Of a DNA stretch of 64,000 nt, positions 1 through 10,074 are shown piece by piece. The notes under the pieces are model-generated. The model had not been told where the DNA came from. It saw only the letters and a list, made by a program, of their open reading frames with translations, and ran no database searches. Source of the stretch: Acidobacteriaceae bacterium (GTDB taxonomy: Bacteria; Acidobacteriota; Terriglobia; Terriglobales; Acidobacteriaceae); NCBI GenBank assembly GCA_025350325.1, contig JANXYB010000008.1:1-64000 (forward strand), read 5' to 3'. How positions within the stretch are numbered: position 1 is the first letter of the stretch; each line of letters opens with the position of its first letter. A program made the translations under genes and the position numbers.

Positions 1-452
1 TTCGACCCATTGTGGTGCACTGCGGCGACCTCCGGCGAGGACGGAGAGGCTTTGGTTCCGAGAGGTCGACTTCTAATAGCACGGCTGACTCGACCCGCTG
101 GCGCTCTGACGTAGAATCGGCGGCTGCTGTACGAAAGATGCATTCAGGCACGCGTTGATGAGGATCAAAAACGGGAGCCCTAAGTGACGAAATCGCGAAC
201 ATCATTCTTTGGTTCTGTCGACCGCGAGAGAATTCAGAAAAGATTCCGTAACTGGTAGATGCTTTCTCACACTCCTAAACAGAGATAAATGGTTCCTTTC
301 CAATTTTGACGCCGTCGACCACTCGGGTATGGTTTTTAGGCGGAATCACACGCAAATGGGGGTATTGCGATGACAGATGTGAAAGATGTGAATTCCTTAA
401 GGCATGAATAATACGCACTTTATGTTTCGGATGAAGTACATAGAAGATATGG
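1..452. other. Left-edge stretch with no recognised gene
   Basis: No frame on either strand gives a protein that I recognise. The longest open stretches running off the left edge are about 50 codons and look like random translation. It lies downstream of the minus-strand tRNA-Ser gene. A gene ending just outside the window cannot be excluded. Confidence 0.5.
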
Positions 453-542
453 TGGCGGAGAGAGTGGGATTCGAACCCACGTTAGAGTTGCCCCTAAACA
501 CGCTTTCCAAGCGTGCGCCTTCAGCCACTCGGCCATCTCTCC
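453..542 (-). tRNA. tRNA-Ser (anticodon GGA)
   Basis: Read on the minus strand, the 7-bp acceptor stem GGAGAGA pairs with TCTCTCC. The anticodon stem around TTGGAAA gives anticodon GGA. There is a long variable arm (class II tRNA, about 90 nt) and the T-loop is GGTTCGAATCC. The discriminator is G and the CCA end is encoded (453-455). All of these features fit a serine tRNA. It is convergent with nothing in the window; the neighbouring glycosidase gene is divergent. Confidence 0.95.
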
Positions 543-749
543 TTGAGGCGGTCTATTTAATTGAATTTATCATAGATGTCGCGCGATGACTGGTGAGCAG
601 GGCAGTGGGTCTTGAGCAATCGGTGCGCGTTCAAATTGCGCGTCAATGAAATCGTTTACTTTGCAACGTAGGCTGGTTTATAGTTCCGCTTTGCTCGCGA
701 ACCGGTTTGCGCAGCGTTGCAATCGGGCGTGTGATGAAAAGAGGAATGG

Positions 750-3263
750 ATGGCTATCTCTCGGCGCGACTTGCTTTATTCCGGTCTGGCACTCTCGGCT
801 TCATCTATGGTGGCTCGCTCAGCGTGGGCCAAATCGGCGGCGTTGTTCGCGGACCACGAGGCACACGGCACTGCTGAAGCACTGGCTGCGGTAGGTCCGC
901 GCGAGCAACTTCTGTTCGATTTTGGATGGAAGTTCATGCTTGGCCATGGCACCGATCCAGCGCGCGATTTGGGATTTGGCAATGGCCAGGGTGACTTCGC
1001 AAAAACGGGCGATTTCAACTTCTCTAAGGGGAAATTCGACGACTCGAAATGGCGAACGATTAACCTGCCGCATGACTGGGCGGTCGAACTGCCATTCGTG
1101 CGCGACGAAGTGCAAAACTCGCACGGCTTCAAACCGCTTGGGCGGCGTTATCCAGAGACCAGCGTGGGTTGGTACCGGCGCGCATTTGAAGTTTCAAAAA
1201 GCGATCAGGGCAAACGCATTTCAATCGCGTTCGACGGGGCTTTTCGCGATGTGCTGATTTTTGTGAATGGATGTTTTGTGGGGCGCAACGACAACGGCTA
1301 TGCTCCTTTCGCCTTCGACATTTCGGACTTTGTGGCCATCGGTGCAAAAAACTATATTGTTGCGCGCGTCGATGCCAGCTTCGGCGACGGCTGGTTCTAT
1401 GAGGGTGCCGGAATTTATCGTCACGTCTGGCTCACCAAGACCGATGCGCTGCACCTCGGTAAGTGGGAAAGCACCGTGCGCGCTGCCCTAACTGGCAATG
1501 CCGCAACGTTGACGCTCGGCACGAAGGTGCAGAACGATGGCGCGAAAGCAGAGACTGCCAAAGTAAGTTGGAAGATCTTGGATGCTGCGGGAAAGACGGT
1601 GGCAACGGCTGAAGCGCCGGCGCAATCCGTCGCCGTAGATGGCACTACGAACTTCTCTGCGACTGCAAAGCTGTCTAATCCGGCGTTGTGGTCTGTGGAT
1701 GCTCCGAATCTTTACTCTGCGATAGTCACTGTGGAGTCCAATGGAAAGCCGAGCGACGCCGAGCGCGTGAGCTTCGGGGTGCGCACCGCAATCTTCGATG
1801 CGGACAAGGGATTCTTTCTCAATGGCAAGCCCCTGAAGATTCAAGGAACATGCAACCATCAAGATCATGCGGGCGTAGGCGCTGCGGTTCCTGACAGTCT
1901 GCAATGGTATCGGCTGGCCGTGCTGCGGGAGATGGGCGGCAATGCGGTGCGCACTTCACACAACATGCCGACGCCTGAGTGGGTTGAAGCATGCGACCGC
2001 ATGGGCATGATGATGATGTGTGAGACGCGCCAGATGAGCTCCAATCCTGAGGGCATGGCGCAACTTGAGACGATGGTCAAGCGGTACCGCAATTCGCCAT
2101 CGATCATCTTGTGGTCGGTCGGCAACGAAGAGTGGCAGCTGCAAAGTGAAGAGGCCGAGCAGGGCGCGAAGATCGGCGCGACGATGGTGAGAAAGTGCCA
2201 CGAGCTCGATCCCACGCGCGTGGTCTCAGCGGCTGTGAATGGGGACAACGAAAAAGGTATTTCGGACTCGTTCGACATTATTGGATTTAACTACAACTTG
2301 AAGGGACCAGACGGCTATCACAAGGAACGTCCCAAGCGAGCGCTGTACGGTTCTGAAACCTCGAGTGCCATCTCAACGCGCGGGGTGTACTCGACTGACG
2401 CGCTGCGCAACACCATGAATGCTTACGATGGAGTGGTGCCATGGGGCGAAACTGCGGAAGAATGGTGGAAATTTTACGGTACACGCGACTGGGAGGCAGG
2501 CGGCTTCGCCTGGACTGGGTTCGATTATCGCGGCGAGCCCACACCGTACGGATGGCCATCAATCAATTCGCAATTCGGCATCGTCGACATGTGCGGATTT
2601 CCCAAGGACCACTTCTTCTATTACAAGGCGTGGTGGGGTAAGGATCCGGTAGTTCATCTATTCCCGCATTGGAATTTTGCAGGTAAGGAAGGCGAAGAGA
2701 TCGCAGTCTGGGTCTATGCAAATACAGACGATGTGGAACTCTTCGTCAATGGACAGAGTGCGGGCAGTAAGAAGGTGCCGCACCTCGGTCACGTCGAATG
2801 GAAGGTGAAGTATGTGCCCGGCACAATCGAGGCGCGCGGTAGTAAAGACGGCAAGGTTGTGCTCACCGAAAAGCGCGAAACTACGGGCCCAGCCGCCTCG
2901 ATCAAACTGACTGCCGACCGCACTGAGATCGATGCCAACGGGGAAGACGTCGCAATTCTCAAGGTTGAATCGCTTGATAAGGAAGGCCGCGCCGTGCCGA
3001 CCGCAAACAATATGATTCACTTTAAGGTTTCCGGCGAGGGTGCGCTGATCGGCGTAGGCAATGGCGATCCTAATTGCCAGGAGAGCGACAAAGAGCCGAA
3101 GCGTTCTCTCTTTAATGGGCTTGCGCAGGTCATCGTGCAGGCGACGAAACAGTCCGGCGCCATTCACATCGAAGCGATGAAGGGTGGAGAGGGGCCGGAG
3201 TTAACGACAGCCAAAATCACGATCACCACCAAGAGAGTGGACCCGCGACTCAGCGTGGCTTGA
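750..3263 (+). CDS. Tat-exported GH2 family glycoside hydrolase (beta-galactosidase/glucuronidase-like)
   Basis: This 837-residue protein is a glycoside hydrolase family 2 enzyme that probably removes terminal beta-linked sugars outside the cytoplasm. The N-terminus has a twin-arginine signal (SRRDLL near residues 4-9, then a hydrophobic stretch ending in ARSAWA). Next come the GH2 sugar-binding domain, the immunoglobulin-like domain and the TIM barrel. The likely acid/base is Glu460 in SVGNEEW and the likely nucleophile is Glu536 in YGSETSS. The C-terminal part resembles DUF4982 (VELFVNGQSAG) followed by an Ig-like module. The ATG at 750 follows an AAGAGGA-type ribosome site. It stands alone, and a hairpin at 3294-3319 separates it from the convergent SDR gene. 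Substrate specificity cannot be read from sequence: galactosidase, glucuronidase or other GH2 activity are all possible. Confidence 0.88.
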   Translation: MAISRRDLLYSGLALSASSMVARSAWAKSAALFADHEAHGTAEALAAVGPREQLLFDFGWKFMLGHGTDPARDLGFGNGQGDFAKTGDFNFSKGKFDDSKWRTINLPHDWAVELPFVRDEVQNSHGFKPLGRRYPETSVGWYRRAFEVSKSDQGKRISIAFDGAFRDVLIFVNGCFVGRNDNGYAPFAFDISDFVAIGAKNYIVARVDASFGDGWFYEGAGIYRHVWLTKTDALHLGKWESTVRAALTGNAATLTLGTKVQNDGAKAETAKVSWKILDAAGKTVATAEAPAQSVAVDGTTNFSATAKLSNPALWSVDAPNLYSAIVTVESNGKPSDAERVSFGVRTAIFDADKGFFLNGKPLKIQGTCNHQDHAGVGAAVPDSLQWYRLAVLREMGGNAVRTSHNMPTPEWVEACDRMGMMMMCETRQMSSNPEGMAQLETMVKRYRNSPSIILWSVGNEEWQLQSEEAEQGAKIGATMVRKCHELDPTRVVSAAVNGDNEKGISDSFDIIGFNYNLKGPDGYHKERPKRALYGSETSSAISTRGVYSTDALRNTMNAYDGVVPWGETAEEWWKFYGTRDWEAGGFAWTGFDYRGEPTPYGWPSINSQFGIVDMCGFPKDHFFYYKAWWGKDPVVHLFPHWNFAGKEGEEIAVWVYANTDDVELFVNGQSAGSKKVPHLGHVEWKVKYVPGTIEARGSKDGKVVLTEKRETTGPAASIKLTADRTEIDANGEDVAILKVESLDKEGRAVPTANNMIHFKVSGEGALIGVGNGDPNCQESDKEPKRSLFNGLAQVIVQATKQSGAIHIEAMKGGEGPELTTAKITITTKRVDPRLSVA

Positions 3264-3293
3264 GAAACGTTGAAGAGTGGTAGATCAGATGAG

Positions 3294-3319
3294 AGAAGCC
3301 GGCGAACATGCCGGCCTCT
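3294..3319. terminator. Bidirectional terminator hairpin between GH2 and SDR genes
   Basis: There is a 10-bp stem with one mismatch, centred on GCCGGC/GCCGGC around a 6-nt loop. It lies between two convergent genes and is followed on the plus strand by CTCTTTAT. Position and symmetry fit a shared terminator; the T-tract is weak. Confidence 0.5.
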
Positions 3320-3340
3320 TTATGCGCCGCATCAAGCTCG

Positions 3341-4081
3341 CTACCAGGGTAGCGCCTTGCCGACGTGGAAGTATCCGCCGGTCGGCCCATCTTCGCCAAG
3401 AGTCGCGAGTTCGACGCTGGTCTTGGCGCCTTCGCTTAGTTCCATGGGTGCCTGATCGCCGCCCATATCAGTTTTGACCCAACCTGGATGCGCCGAATTC
3501 ACTTTGATGTTTGTGCCGCGTAGTTCGTGCGCCAGATGAACTGTGAATGCGTTGAGCGCGGTTTTAGACGCGTCATATGCGAAAGACTTGGCGTCGTAAA
3601 TCGGCGATTTCGGATTGGCGTGCAAAGTAAGCGATGCGAGGATGCTGGACAGATTGACAATGCGCCCCGCGGGACTTTTCTTGAGGAGCGGCAACAGGGC
3701 CTGGGTGAGCGCGACCTGCGCGAAAAAGTTCGTTTCGAAGACTTTGTGCAGCAGGTCAAGCGAAACGTCGCCAACGGAGTGGTCGGGGCCCGTGGCGGGG
3801 AAGACGCCGGCGGCGATACCTGCATTATTGACCAGGATGTCGAGGTGTCCGTATTTTGAATTGAAATAGTCGTAGGCAGCTTGGGGAGCCCCTCGATCAG
3901 TGATGTCAAATTGGAGGACGTCCGCTTCCGCGCCAGCTTTGCGCAGCTTTTCTACAGCCTGTTCGCCTTGCTTGAGGTCGCGGGAGCCGATGATTACCTT
4001 GGCTACATCTTTCAAGTCGAGTGCGGTTTGGAATCCGATTCCGCGATTTCCGCCGGTGATGAATGCAATCTTTTGAGACAT
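3341..4081 (-). CDS. SDR family NAD(P)-dependent oxidoreductase
   Basis: This 246-residue cytoplasmic protein is a classical short-chain dehydrogenase/reductase, similar in layout to plant and bacterial carbonyl reductases. The cofactor motif TGGNRGIG is at residues 9-16. NNAG lies in the middle and marks the Rossmann core. NLSS supplies the catalytic serine and YDASK supplies the catalytic Tyr and Lys. HPGWVKTDM follows. I chose the ATG at 4081 because AAGGAGA lies about 8 nt upstream and the protein then starts directly with the first beta strand. The open frame extends further upstream (to about 4369) but without similarity to the family. The substrate is unknown. Confidence 0.88.
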   Translation of the reverse strand: MSQKIAFITGGNRGIGFQTALDLKDVAKVIIGSRDLKQGEQAVEKLRKAGAEADVLQFDITDRGAPQAAYDYFNSKYGHLDILVNNAGIAAGVFPATGPDHSVGDVSLDLLHKVFETNFFAQVALTQALLPLLKKSPAGRIVNLSSILASLTLHANPKSPIYDAKSFAYDASKTALNAFTVHLAHELRGTNIKVNSAHPGWVKTDMGGDQAPMELSEGAKTSVELATLGEDGPTGGYFHVGKALPW

Positions 4082-4266
4082 GAGGAAAGTTCTCCTTACC
4101 GGCTTCTTGGATGCAGAGCGGTCGCAGAAGGTGCATGATTCTGAGGAGTCACATTCATCTGTGAAGCGTGTTGACTGCGAGCGCTCGTTGACCCGTTTGG
4201 TCGGACCGAGTTGCGCCTTAGGCTCAGGGGCGGCTATCGTCCTTGGTAGACCAATATGGAGCCCGA

Positions 4267-6609
4267 ATGCGCCGATCTGATTCCCCGGAACCGGACGCAG
4301 CGGCTGTGGCTGCTTTCCAACAGCCTGAGCTTGCTCAATACGCGCTGCAAAACCTCTTCGAGGTGTCACCAGACGCGATTTTCGTCACCGATGGCAGGGG
4401 CGTAATTCGTGGTGCGAATCCGCGCGCGGGGGAACTATTCCAATATTCGCAGGCAGAACTTTTTGGACAACCCATTGAGAATTTAGTTCCCGAACGCTTT
4501 CGCCAGCGGCATCCCAATCACCGTGAGAATTATTCTGCCCACCCTCGCGCCCGGCAGATGGGTGGAGCGATGAACTTGTTTGGCCTGCGCAAAGATGGCT
4601 CTGAATTTCCGGTTGACATCATGCTCAAGCCGATCGAGACACCGGCGGGCATGGTCGTGCTTAGTTTTGTTCGCGACAACACGGAGCGGCAAAATGCGCT
4701 GGAGATCGCACGGCGCAGTGACCAACAGCTGCGCTCGCTCGTGGATGGAGTGCGCGATTACGCTATTTATCTGCTCGATTGCGAAGGATATGTAACCACT
4801 TGGAACCCCGGTGCTCAGCGCATTAAGGAGTATACCGAGGAGGAAATTGTCGGTAAGCATTTTTCTCGCTTCTTCACGGACGAAGATGTGGAACGAGGCA
4901 GGCCTGCGGAGCTATTGCGACTGGCGGCGAGCCGAGGGCGCGTTGCAGAAGAGGCTTGGAGAGTTCGCAAAGATGGCTCGCGATTCTGGGCTGACGTCAT
5001 TATCACCGCTATCCGCGATACCACGTGTGAATTAATCGGCTTTGCTAAAGTTACGCGCGACTTCACCGATCGCAAGCGAGCAGAAGAGTCAGTGATGCTG
5101 CAATTGAGTAGTGCATTGCTCGCCAATATGGATGTGCGGAAGTTATTGGTGGCATTTTCAGAAAGTATTCGTGCACTCATTCCTCATGATTGTGCGACGC
5201 TGGGGCTGTATGACCCGAACGCAAAAATTGGGAGTTATCCCCCTGGTTTGCTGGTGCAATTTTTGGGCGCGGACGAGGGACAAATATCTCAAGGTGAGAT
5301 ACGGCTGCCGCTAGATGGGTCTGCCGCAGGCGAGGCCTTTCGCACACGCGAGCCAGTGCTCGTTGAGCAAATACGCGGATCGCGTTTCGCTGCGGAAACG
5401 ATGCAGCACCTTACGGGTTTAGGGATGCAGTCCGGCTGCTGGGTTCCGCTCGTGAGCCGGGGGGAGGCTATCGGCGCATTGATGGTTGCGAGCCGCCTTG
5501 AATACGCATTCTCTACGCGAGAAGCCGACACGCTGACGCAGGTTGCCGATCAGGTCGCAATGGCCGTCGACAATGCTTTGGCTCTGCGCCATATCGCAGA
5601 GTTGCGCGATCGGCTGCGGCAAGAGAAAACTTACCTCGAAGAAGAAATCAATGTTGAAAACCTCTTCGAGGACATCGTGGGAGATAGCGCCGGTCTGCGC
5701 CAGGTGCTCAAGCAGATTGAGATTGTGGCTCCCACCAACGCTACAGTTTTGATCCAGGGTGAGACCGGCACAGGCAAGGAATTGCTGGCGCGCGCTATTC
5801 ATCGGCTCAGCCCTCGCCACGAGCGCACATTCATCAAGCTCAATTGCGCGGCTATACCGGCGGGTCTTTTAGAGAGTGAGCTGTTCGGCCACGAGAAAGG
5901 GGCATTCACGGGGGCGATTGCGCGCAAGATGGGGCGCGTGGAATTGGCTCACGAAGGCACGCTCTTTCTCGATGAAGTGGGGGAGTTGCCACTCGATCTG
6001 CAGCCTAAGCTGCTGCGTGCGCTGCAGGAAAGGGAGATTGAACGCGTCGGCGGTAATCGCGCCATTTCAATTAACGTGCGCCTGATCGCGGCTACAAATC
6101 GCGATCTGGCCTAGATGGTCGCTGACAAGCAGTTCCGCAGCGACCTCTTTTACCGGCTCAAAGTGTTTCCGGTATTCGCTCCACCGCTGCGCGATCGTGT
6201 CAGCGATATCCCTGTGCTGGTGCGTCATTTTGTTTCGGCCCATAGCCGCCGCATGGGCAAGGCTATCGCGACTATTCCAAAAGAAACAATGGACGCATTC
6301 TGCCGCTGGCCGTGGCCGGGAAACATTCGCGAGCTTGAGAATTTTCTTGAGCGGGCCGTCATTTTGACTCGCGGCTCTGTGCTCTATGTTCCGCTGGCAG
6401 AGTTGGAGACGGAGACAGAGAACGTAATAGCTGAACTTGAAAATCCGACCCTGCATGAAGCTGAGCGCGAGCACATTGTGCGCGTCCTGCGCGAAACCAA
6501 AGGCCTGATCGGCGGCATTGATGGAGCAGCCGAGCGCCTGGGCCTCAAGCGGACCACGCTGAACTCCAAGATTAAGAAGCTCAGTATTGAACGACGTGAC
6601 TATATGTAG
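4267..6609 (+). pseudogene. PAS-PAS-GAF sigma54-dependent activator, interrupted by in-frame TAG
   Basis: The frame encodes a complete bacterial enhancer-binding protein of about 780 codons: PAS ([15 protein letters not shown]), a second PAS with PAC ([15 protein letters not shown]), GAF, an AAA+ core and a Fis-type HTH at the end (AAERLGLKRTTLNSKIKKL). Walker [15 protein letters not shown] and Walker B LFLDEVGE are intact. A TAG at 6112-6114 interrupts the frame exactly at ATNRDLA-stop-MVADKQFRSDLFYRL, where relatives read through. The arginine fingers, sensor II region and DNA-binding domain therefore lie after the stop. I prefer the ATG at 4267, because GGAG is 6 nt upstream, over the TTG at 4243. 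It could be a recent nonsense mutation, a suppressed amber codon or a sequencing error. Confidence 0.8.
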
Positions 6610-6717
6610 TCGAGGTGACGATATTTCGTCTTCGTCGCTTCGTCACGTGCTGCTGACTATCTCCTGTTCAAAATCCATAAGTCTCTGTAACTCTGACTAT
6701 CTCAGTGGGTTGCGGTT

Positions 6718-7107
6718 TTGCGCCGAGACGCGTCCGACTTTGGCACTACGGGTGCATTTATCAAGGCGTGGCTAAGGACGGGCCGAAATACGTTGCGAAT
6801 CACAATCAACGAAATCGATGGTGCGATGGAACTCCGATTAGAAGGGCGAGTCGCAGGGGCGTGGGCTGCAGAATTGGGCCGCTTCTGGGCCGAAACGGCT
6901 CCGCGGCTCAACTCGAGGAAACTCTTTATCGACCTACACAACGTCACGTATGCAGACGAGAGTGGAAAGCAAATCTTGAAGACTATCTACGCCCAAACCG
7001 ACGCCGCGCTTGTGGCGAGTACGCCGTGGACACAACATCTTGCCGCTGAAGTAGCGGCCAAAAATACTGAAGACAACGACGGGAAAGGACATGCAACCAA
7101 TGCGTGA
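6718..7107 (+). CDS. STAS-domain-like small protein
   Basis: This protein of up to 129 residues has a core (TLRITINEIDGAMELRLEGRV..., then RKLFIDLHNVTYADESGKQIL) that resembles STAS/anti-sigma-factor-antagonist domains. Ser in the ADESG turn sits where a phosphorylatable serine is found in SpoIIAA-like proteins. The start is uncertain: the longest frame begins with TTG at 6718, and the conserved fold begins around residue 27, so a shorter TTG start near 6793 is possible. The end overlaps the start of the downstream Crp-type regulator by 17 nt, which suggests translational coupling and a shared role. Confidence 0.6.
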   Translation: MRRDASDFGTTGAFIKAWLRTGRNTLRITINEIDGAMELRLEGRVAGAWAAELGRFWAETAPRLNSRKLFIDLHNVTYADESGKQILKTIYAQTDAALVASTPWTQHLAAEVAAKNTEDNDGKGHATNA

Positions 7108-7801
7108 AACGACCATCAATTGCAGCGCACAGGTTCAACGGCCAGGCGAGTTTTTCAAGAAGCTATCCCCGGCAGCGCTGCGGGACTTGGAGTCGATGGA
7201 ATTCCCTTCAATGTATGAGCAGGGCGTTCTTATTTTCACAGAGAAAGAATCGCTCTCTGGGCTTTTCCTACTGCTTTCCCGGGAAGTGAAGCTCTCGATT
7301 AATTCCAGTGAGGGCAAGCGTCTCATCCTCAGCATCGCCAAGGCAGGCGAGGTTCTAGGCCTGTCCTCTGCACTCTCCGGCCTGCCCTGCGACAGGACGG
7401 CCGAGGTGCTCTATCCGTCGAGGATTGCGGTTATCGGGAGTCATGATTTCTTAGCGTTTCTCGCACGTCATCCGGACGCCTACAAGACTGTCACGCAGGA
7501 ATTGAGCCTGCAATACAGCACTGCCTGCGAGCAACTGCGAACCGTAGGTCTTTCCCCTTCAGCGCCAGTGAAGTTGGCTCGGCTATTGCTGGAATGGAGT
7601 GGCAATGGCGAAAAGACCGACGCCGGGACGCGCTTCCGCTTCTCGTTGACGCATGAAGAGATTGGGGAGTTTATCGGAGCCTCGCGCGAGACGGTTACGC
7701 GCACTCTCAGCATCTTCAAGACTCGTCATCTGATCGCCTTTCACGGATCGACACTGACCATACCGAGCAGGATGGCCCTTGAGGTACTAGCCGGCAATTG
7801 A
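7091..7801 (+). CDS. Crp/Fnr family transcriptional regulator
   Basis: This 236-residue protein has an N-terminal cyclic-nucleotide-binding-type beta-roll (residues about 20-140, with KRLILSIAKAGEVLGLSSALSG). The C-terminal winged helix of the Crp/Fnr class contains LTHEEIGEFIGASRETVTR, the recognition-helix region. No FNR-type N-terminal cysteine cluster is visible, so an iron-sulfur oxygen sensor is unlikely. The effector is unknown. The ATG at 7091 overlaps the upstream STAS gene; ATG at 7100 is an alternative. The pair forms a likely two-gene operon. Confidence 0.85.
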   Translation: MQPMRETTINCSAQVQRPGEFFKKLSPAALRDLESMEFPSMYEQGVLIFTEKESLSGLFLLLSREVKLSINSSEGKRLILSIAKAGEVLGLSSALSGLPCDRTAEVLYPSRIAVIGSHDFLAFLARHPDAYKTVTQELSLQYSTACEQLRTVGLSPSAPVKLARLLLEWSGNGEKTDAGTRFRFSLTHEEIGEFIGASRETVTRTLSIFKTRHLIAFHGSTLTIPSRMALEVLAGN

Positions 7802-7942
7802 TCGCTTCGCTTGAAATTTTCGCAAGACTTTTATCCCTTTGCGGCAAGCTGACCCCGCTTGCCACACCCTTCTCCTTAAAATTCCACCGAGGGCGCTTGA
7901 GCTTGCAATGTAGAATCACAGGCAATCAGTTCAAGGAGGCTC

Positions 7943-8404
7943 ATGCGCAAAATTCTAGTACTTGCGTTTATCGGGATGCTCGCCGGTCTATATTCGCTAC
8001 CGCTTGTGGCGCAGGGAGCACCGCCGCAGGGCGGAGCCGATAAGCCCTACGCGATCGAGTACTACTACAAAGTGCAGTGGGGCCATCAGCAGGAATTCCA
8101 CGACCTATTTTTGAAGAACCACTATCCGCTGTTGAAGAAGATCGTCGCTACCGGTCGCATGCTCTCGGTGAAGATTGAGGCGCCTGCGTATCACACCACA
8201 GAAGATGGGCGCTGGGATTATCGAGTCACCATTGTCTTTAAAAACTCCACTGCTGCGACAACCACCAATCCCGATGAAGAGGCCATTATCAAACAGCTTT
8301 GGCCTGACCAGCCGACTTATAAAAAAGAGGAGCAGCGGCGGTTTGAAATTCTAGCAGCGCATTGGGATTTACCGGTCACCGATATTACGCCCGCGAATAA
8401 GTAA
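7943..8404 (+). CDS. Small secreted protein of unknown function
   Basis: This 153-residue protein has a clear Sec signal peptide (MRKILVLAFIGMLAGLY, cleavage near LVAQG). The mature part contains AIEYYYKVQWGHQQEF and FHDLFLKNHYPLLKKI, which hints at an alpha-beta dimeric-barrel (ABM/NIPSNAP-like) fold, but I cannot name the family. A strong AAGGAGG site 6-7 nt upstream fixes the start. It is convergent with the downstream epimerase gene. Confidence 0.7.
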   Translation: MRKILVLAFIGMLAGLYSLPLVAQGAPPQGGADKPYAIEYYYKVQWGHQQEFHDLFLKNHYPLLKKIVATGRMLSVKIEAPAYHTTEDGRWDYRVTIVFKNSTAATTTNPDEEAIIKQLWPDQPTYKKEEQRRFEILAAHWDLPVTDITPANK

Positions 8405-8414
8405 AGCGACAAAA

Positions 8415-9401
8415 TCAGTCGTGTCGGCGACGCCATCTGTCGACGAGATTTTCGGCGGCTTCAGGCCAGTCGGGGAATTCGAAATCAAACCCGGCGTCGA
8501 GGAGTCGGCCCGGTACCACGCGCCGACTCTTAAGCACCAATTCGGATTCCGTGCGCAGAAAGAATGCGCCGATCTCTATCAACGCCGCCGGTGCGGGAAG
8601 CCCGTTCGGCATGCCCCACGCATCCCGCAGGGCTTCCATGAATTCACGATTCGGCAACGGATTGGGCGAAGCGATGTTGATCGCGCCACTCAATTCTTCG
8701 TGCGCAATAATGAATTCCACCGCGCGCGCAAAGTCTCGCTCGTGAATCCACGAAACGAATTGGCGTCCGTTGCCCTGCTTGCCGCCCAGGCCAACTCGCA
8801 CCAGGTTGAGGAGCACGGCGAAGGCATTCCCGCCAACCGGGCTGAGGGTGATGGCGGAACGCATCGCCACCTTCCGGGTGCGTGGTGTCGGAATGCGAAA
8901 TAACGCTGCTTCCCAATCCTTCGCCACCCGAATCGAAAACTTCCAAGCGTCGGGTGTATTGCGTTCGTTGCCGCCCAACTCACCATCTTTCTCGTCCATA
9001 GCCTTATCAAGCGAGTGACGATAAATGGTCGCCGTCGATGCATTGAGCCAGACTCCCGGCGGATCAGCGAGGCCTGCAATGACTTCGCCTAGCAGATGGG
9101 TGGATCGAATACGGGAGTTATAGATAGCTTCGCGATTTTCAGCAGTGTAGCGGCAATTGACGCTCCGTCCTGTTAGATTGATGCAGACGTCGGCGCCTTC
9201 GAGATGCTCCGTCCACGGCCCAATGTGCTCGCCATCCCAATGCACGGTTTGCCATGGGGGAGTGTATGGGCCGCGCGTAAGCACGGTCACATGATGGCCG
9301 CTCTCTTGAAAATATCGCGCCAGCATCTGGCCTACCTGACCGCTGCCGCCGGGGATCACGATACGCAGGGGACGCGATGGCGCGACGAGGCTGATACTCA
9401 T
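8415..9401 (-). CDS. TIGR01777 family NAD(P)-binding epimerase-like protein
   Basis: This 328-residue protein has an N-terminal nucleotide-binding motif (IVIPGGSGQVGQ) and the family hallmarks INLTGRSVNCRY and NSRIRSTHLLGEVI. FVSWIHERDFARAVEFI lies in the C-terminal half, and a C-terminal DUF1731-type segment (ELVLKSRRVVPGRLLDAGFDF) closes the protein. These are typical of the YfcH/TIGR01777 branch of extended SDR proteins, whose physiological substrate is generally unknown. Length and domain order are normal. Confidence 0.88.
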   Translation of the reverse strand: MSISLVAPSRPLRIVIPGGSGQVGQMLARYFQESGHHVTVLTRGPYTPPWQTVHWDGEHIGPWTEHLEGADVCINLTGRSVNCRYTAENREAIYNSRIRSTHLLGEVIAGLADPPGVWLNASTATIYRHSLDKAMDEKDGELGGNERNTPDAWKFSIRVAKDWEAALFRIPTPRTRKVAMRSAITLSPVGGNAFAVLLNLVRVGLGGKQGNGRQFVSWIHERDFARAVEFIIAHEELSGAINIASPNPLPNREFMEALRDAWGMPNGLPAPAALIEIGAFFLRTESELVLKSRRVVPGRLLDAGFDFEFPDWPEAAENLVDRWRRRHD

Positions 9402-9427
9402 GCATTAAAAGTGTAGCGGAGAGAGCC

Positions 9428-9985
9428 CTATAGCCCGGGCGGCATTGGCGGCGACGGATACCGTGCATAGAATTGCCGACGACGATGCACGCGAAGTTCA
9501 TGGACAACAACGATCAAGACAATGCCGAAAATCGCAATGGGCAGGAAGAATATGAAGAATGGATAAGACACCCTGTCTCCGCCGACGATTACGGAGTCAG
9601 CGGCATGCACTCCGCCAAACATCGCCACCATGTCCTGGCCCACCGCCACATTTTCGCCAAGTCTAACGACGCCGAAGAAGTTCACCAGGTCGTGACCGAT
9701 CGAGGAATTATCCTCTGCGTTGACGTTGCCGAAAAAGTTGACGACGTCGTGATTTGCGCTGCCCGTTATATGCACATTGCCGAAGAAGACAACAATATCG
9801 CCATCGACAGCGCCCTGCACATTGACACTGCAGAAGAAGCAGACTGCGTCGTGAACGGTTGCGCCGACGGGCACGTTAATGTTGCTGCCTAATTGAACAG
9901 CGTCGCGGCTGGCGTAAGCTGGGGTTGCCGAAAGCGTTAAAACTGAAGCCAGCAGGGCGGCGGCCGTGAGCAGTCGCTGAATCAT
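9428..9985 (-). CDS. Membrane-anchored polymer-forming (bactofilin-like) protein
   Basis: This 185-residue protein has a signal peptide (MIQRLLTAAALLASVLTLSATPAYA). A run of short beta-helix-like turns follows, repeating patterns such as GDIVVFFGNVHI, HDVVNFFGNVNA and HDLVNFFGVVRL. One transmembrane helix (FFIFFLPIAIFGIVLIVVV) and a basic cytoplasmic tail close the protein. The repeats resemble polymer-forming/bactofilin-type right-handed beta helices, here outside the membrane rather than cytosolic. A structural envelope role is an inference. Confidence 0.65.
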   Translation of the reverse strand: MIQRLLTAAALLASVLTLSATPAYASRDAVQLGSNINVPVGATVHDAVCFFCSVNVQGAVDGDIVVFFGNVHITGSANHDVVNFFGNVNAEDNSSIGHDLVNFFGVVRLGENVAVGQDMVAMFGGVHAADSVIVGGDRVSYPFFIFFLPIAIFGIVLIVVVHELRVHRRRQFYARYPSPPMPPGL

Positions 9986-10074
9986 GAAGACCCTCTCTGC
10001 ATACTGTTACGTGTACGGCGGGACGACGGTTCCAGCAATCGGCACGCACCTACCCGAGCCACTCCTTCAGCTTC

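Noticed and set aside
453-542. tRNA-Ser as integration site of a mobile element
   Set aside because: No integrase, no direct repeat of the tRNA end and no mobile genes are visible next to it.
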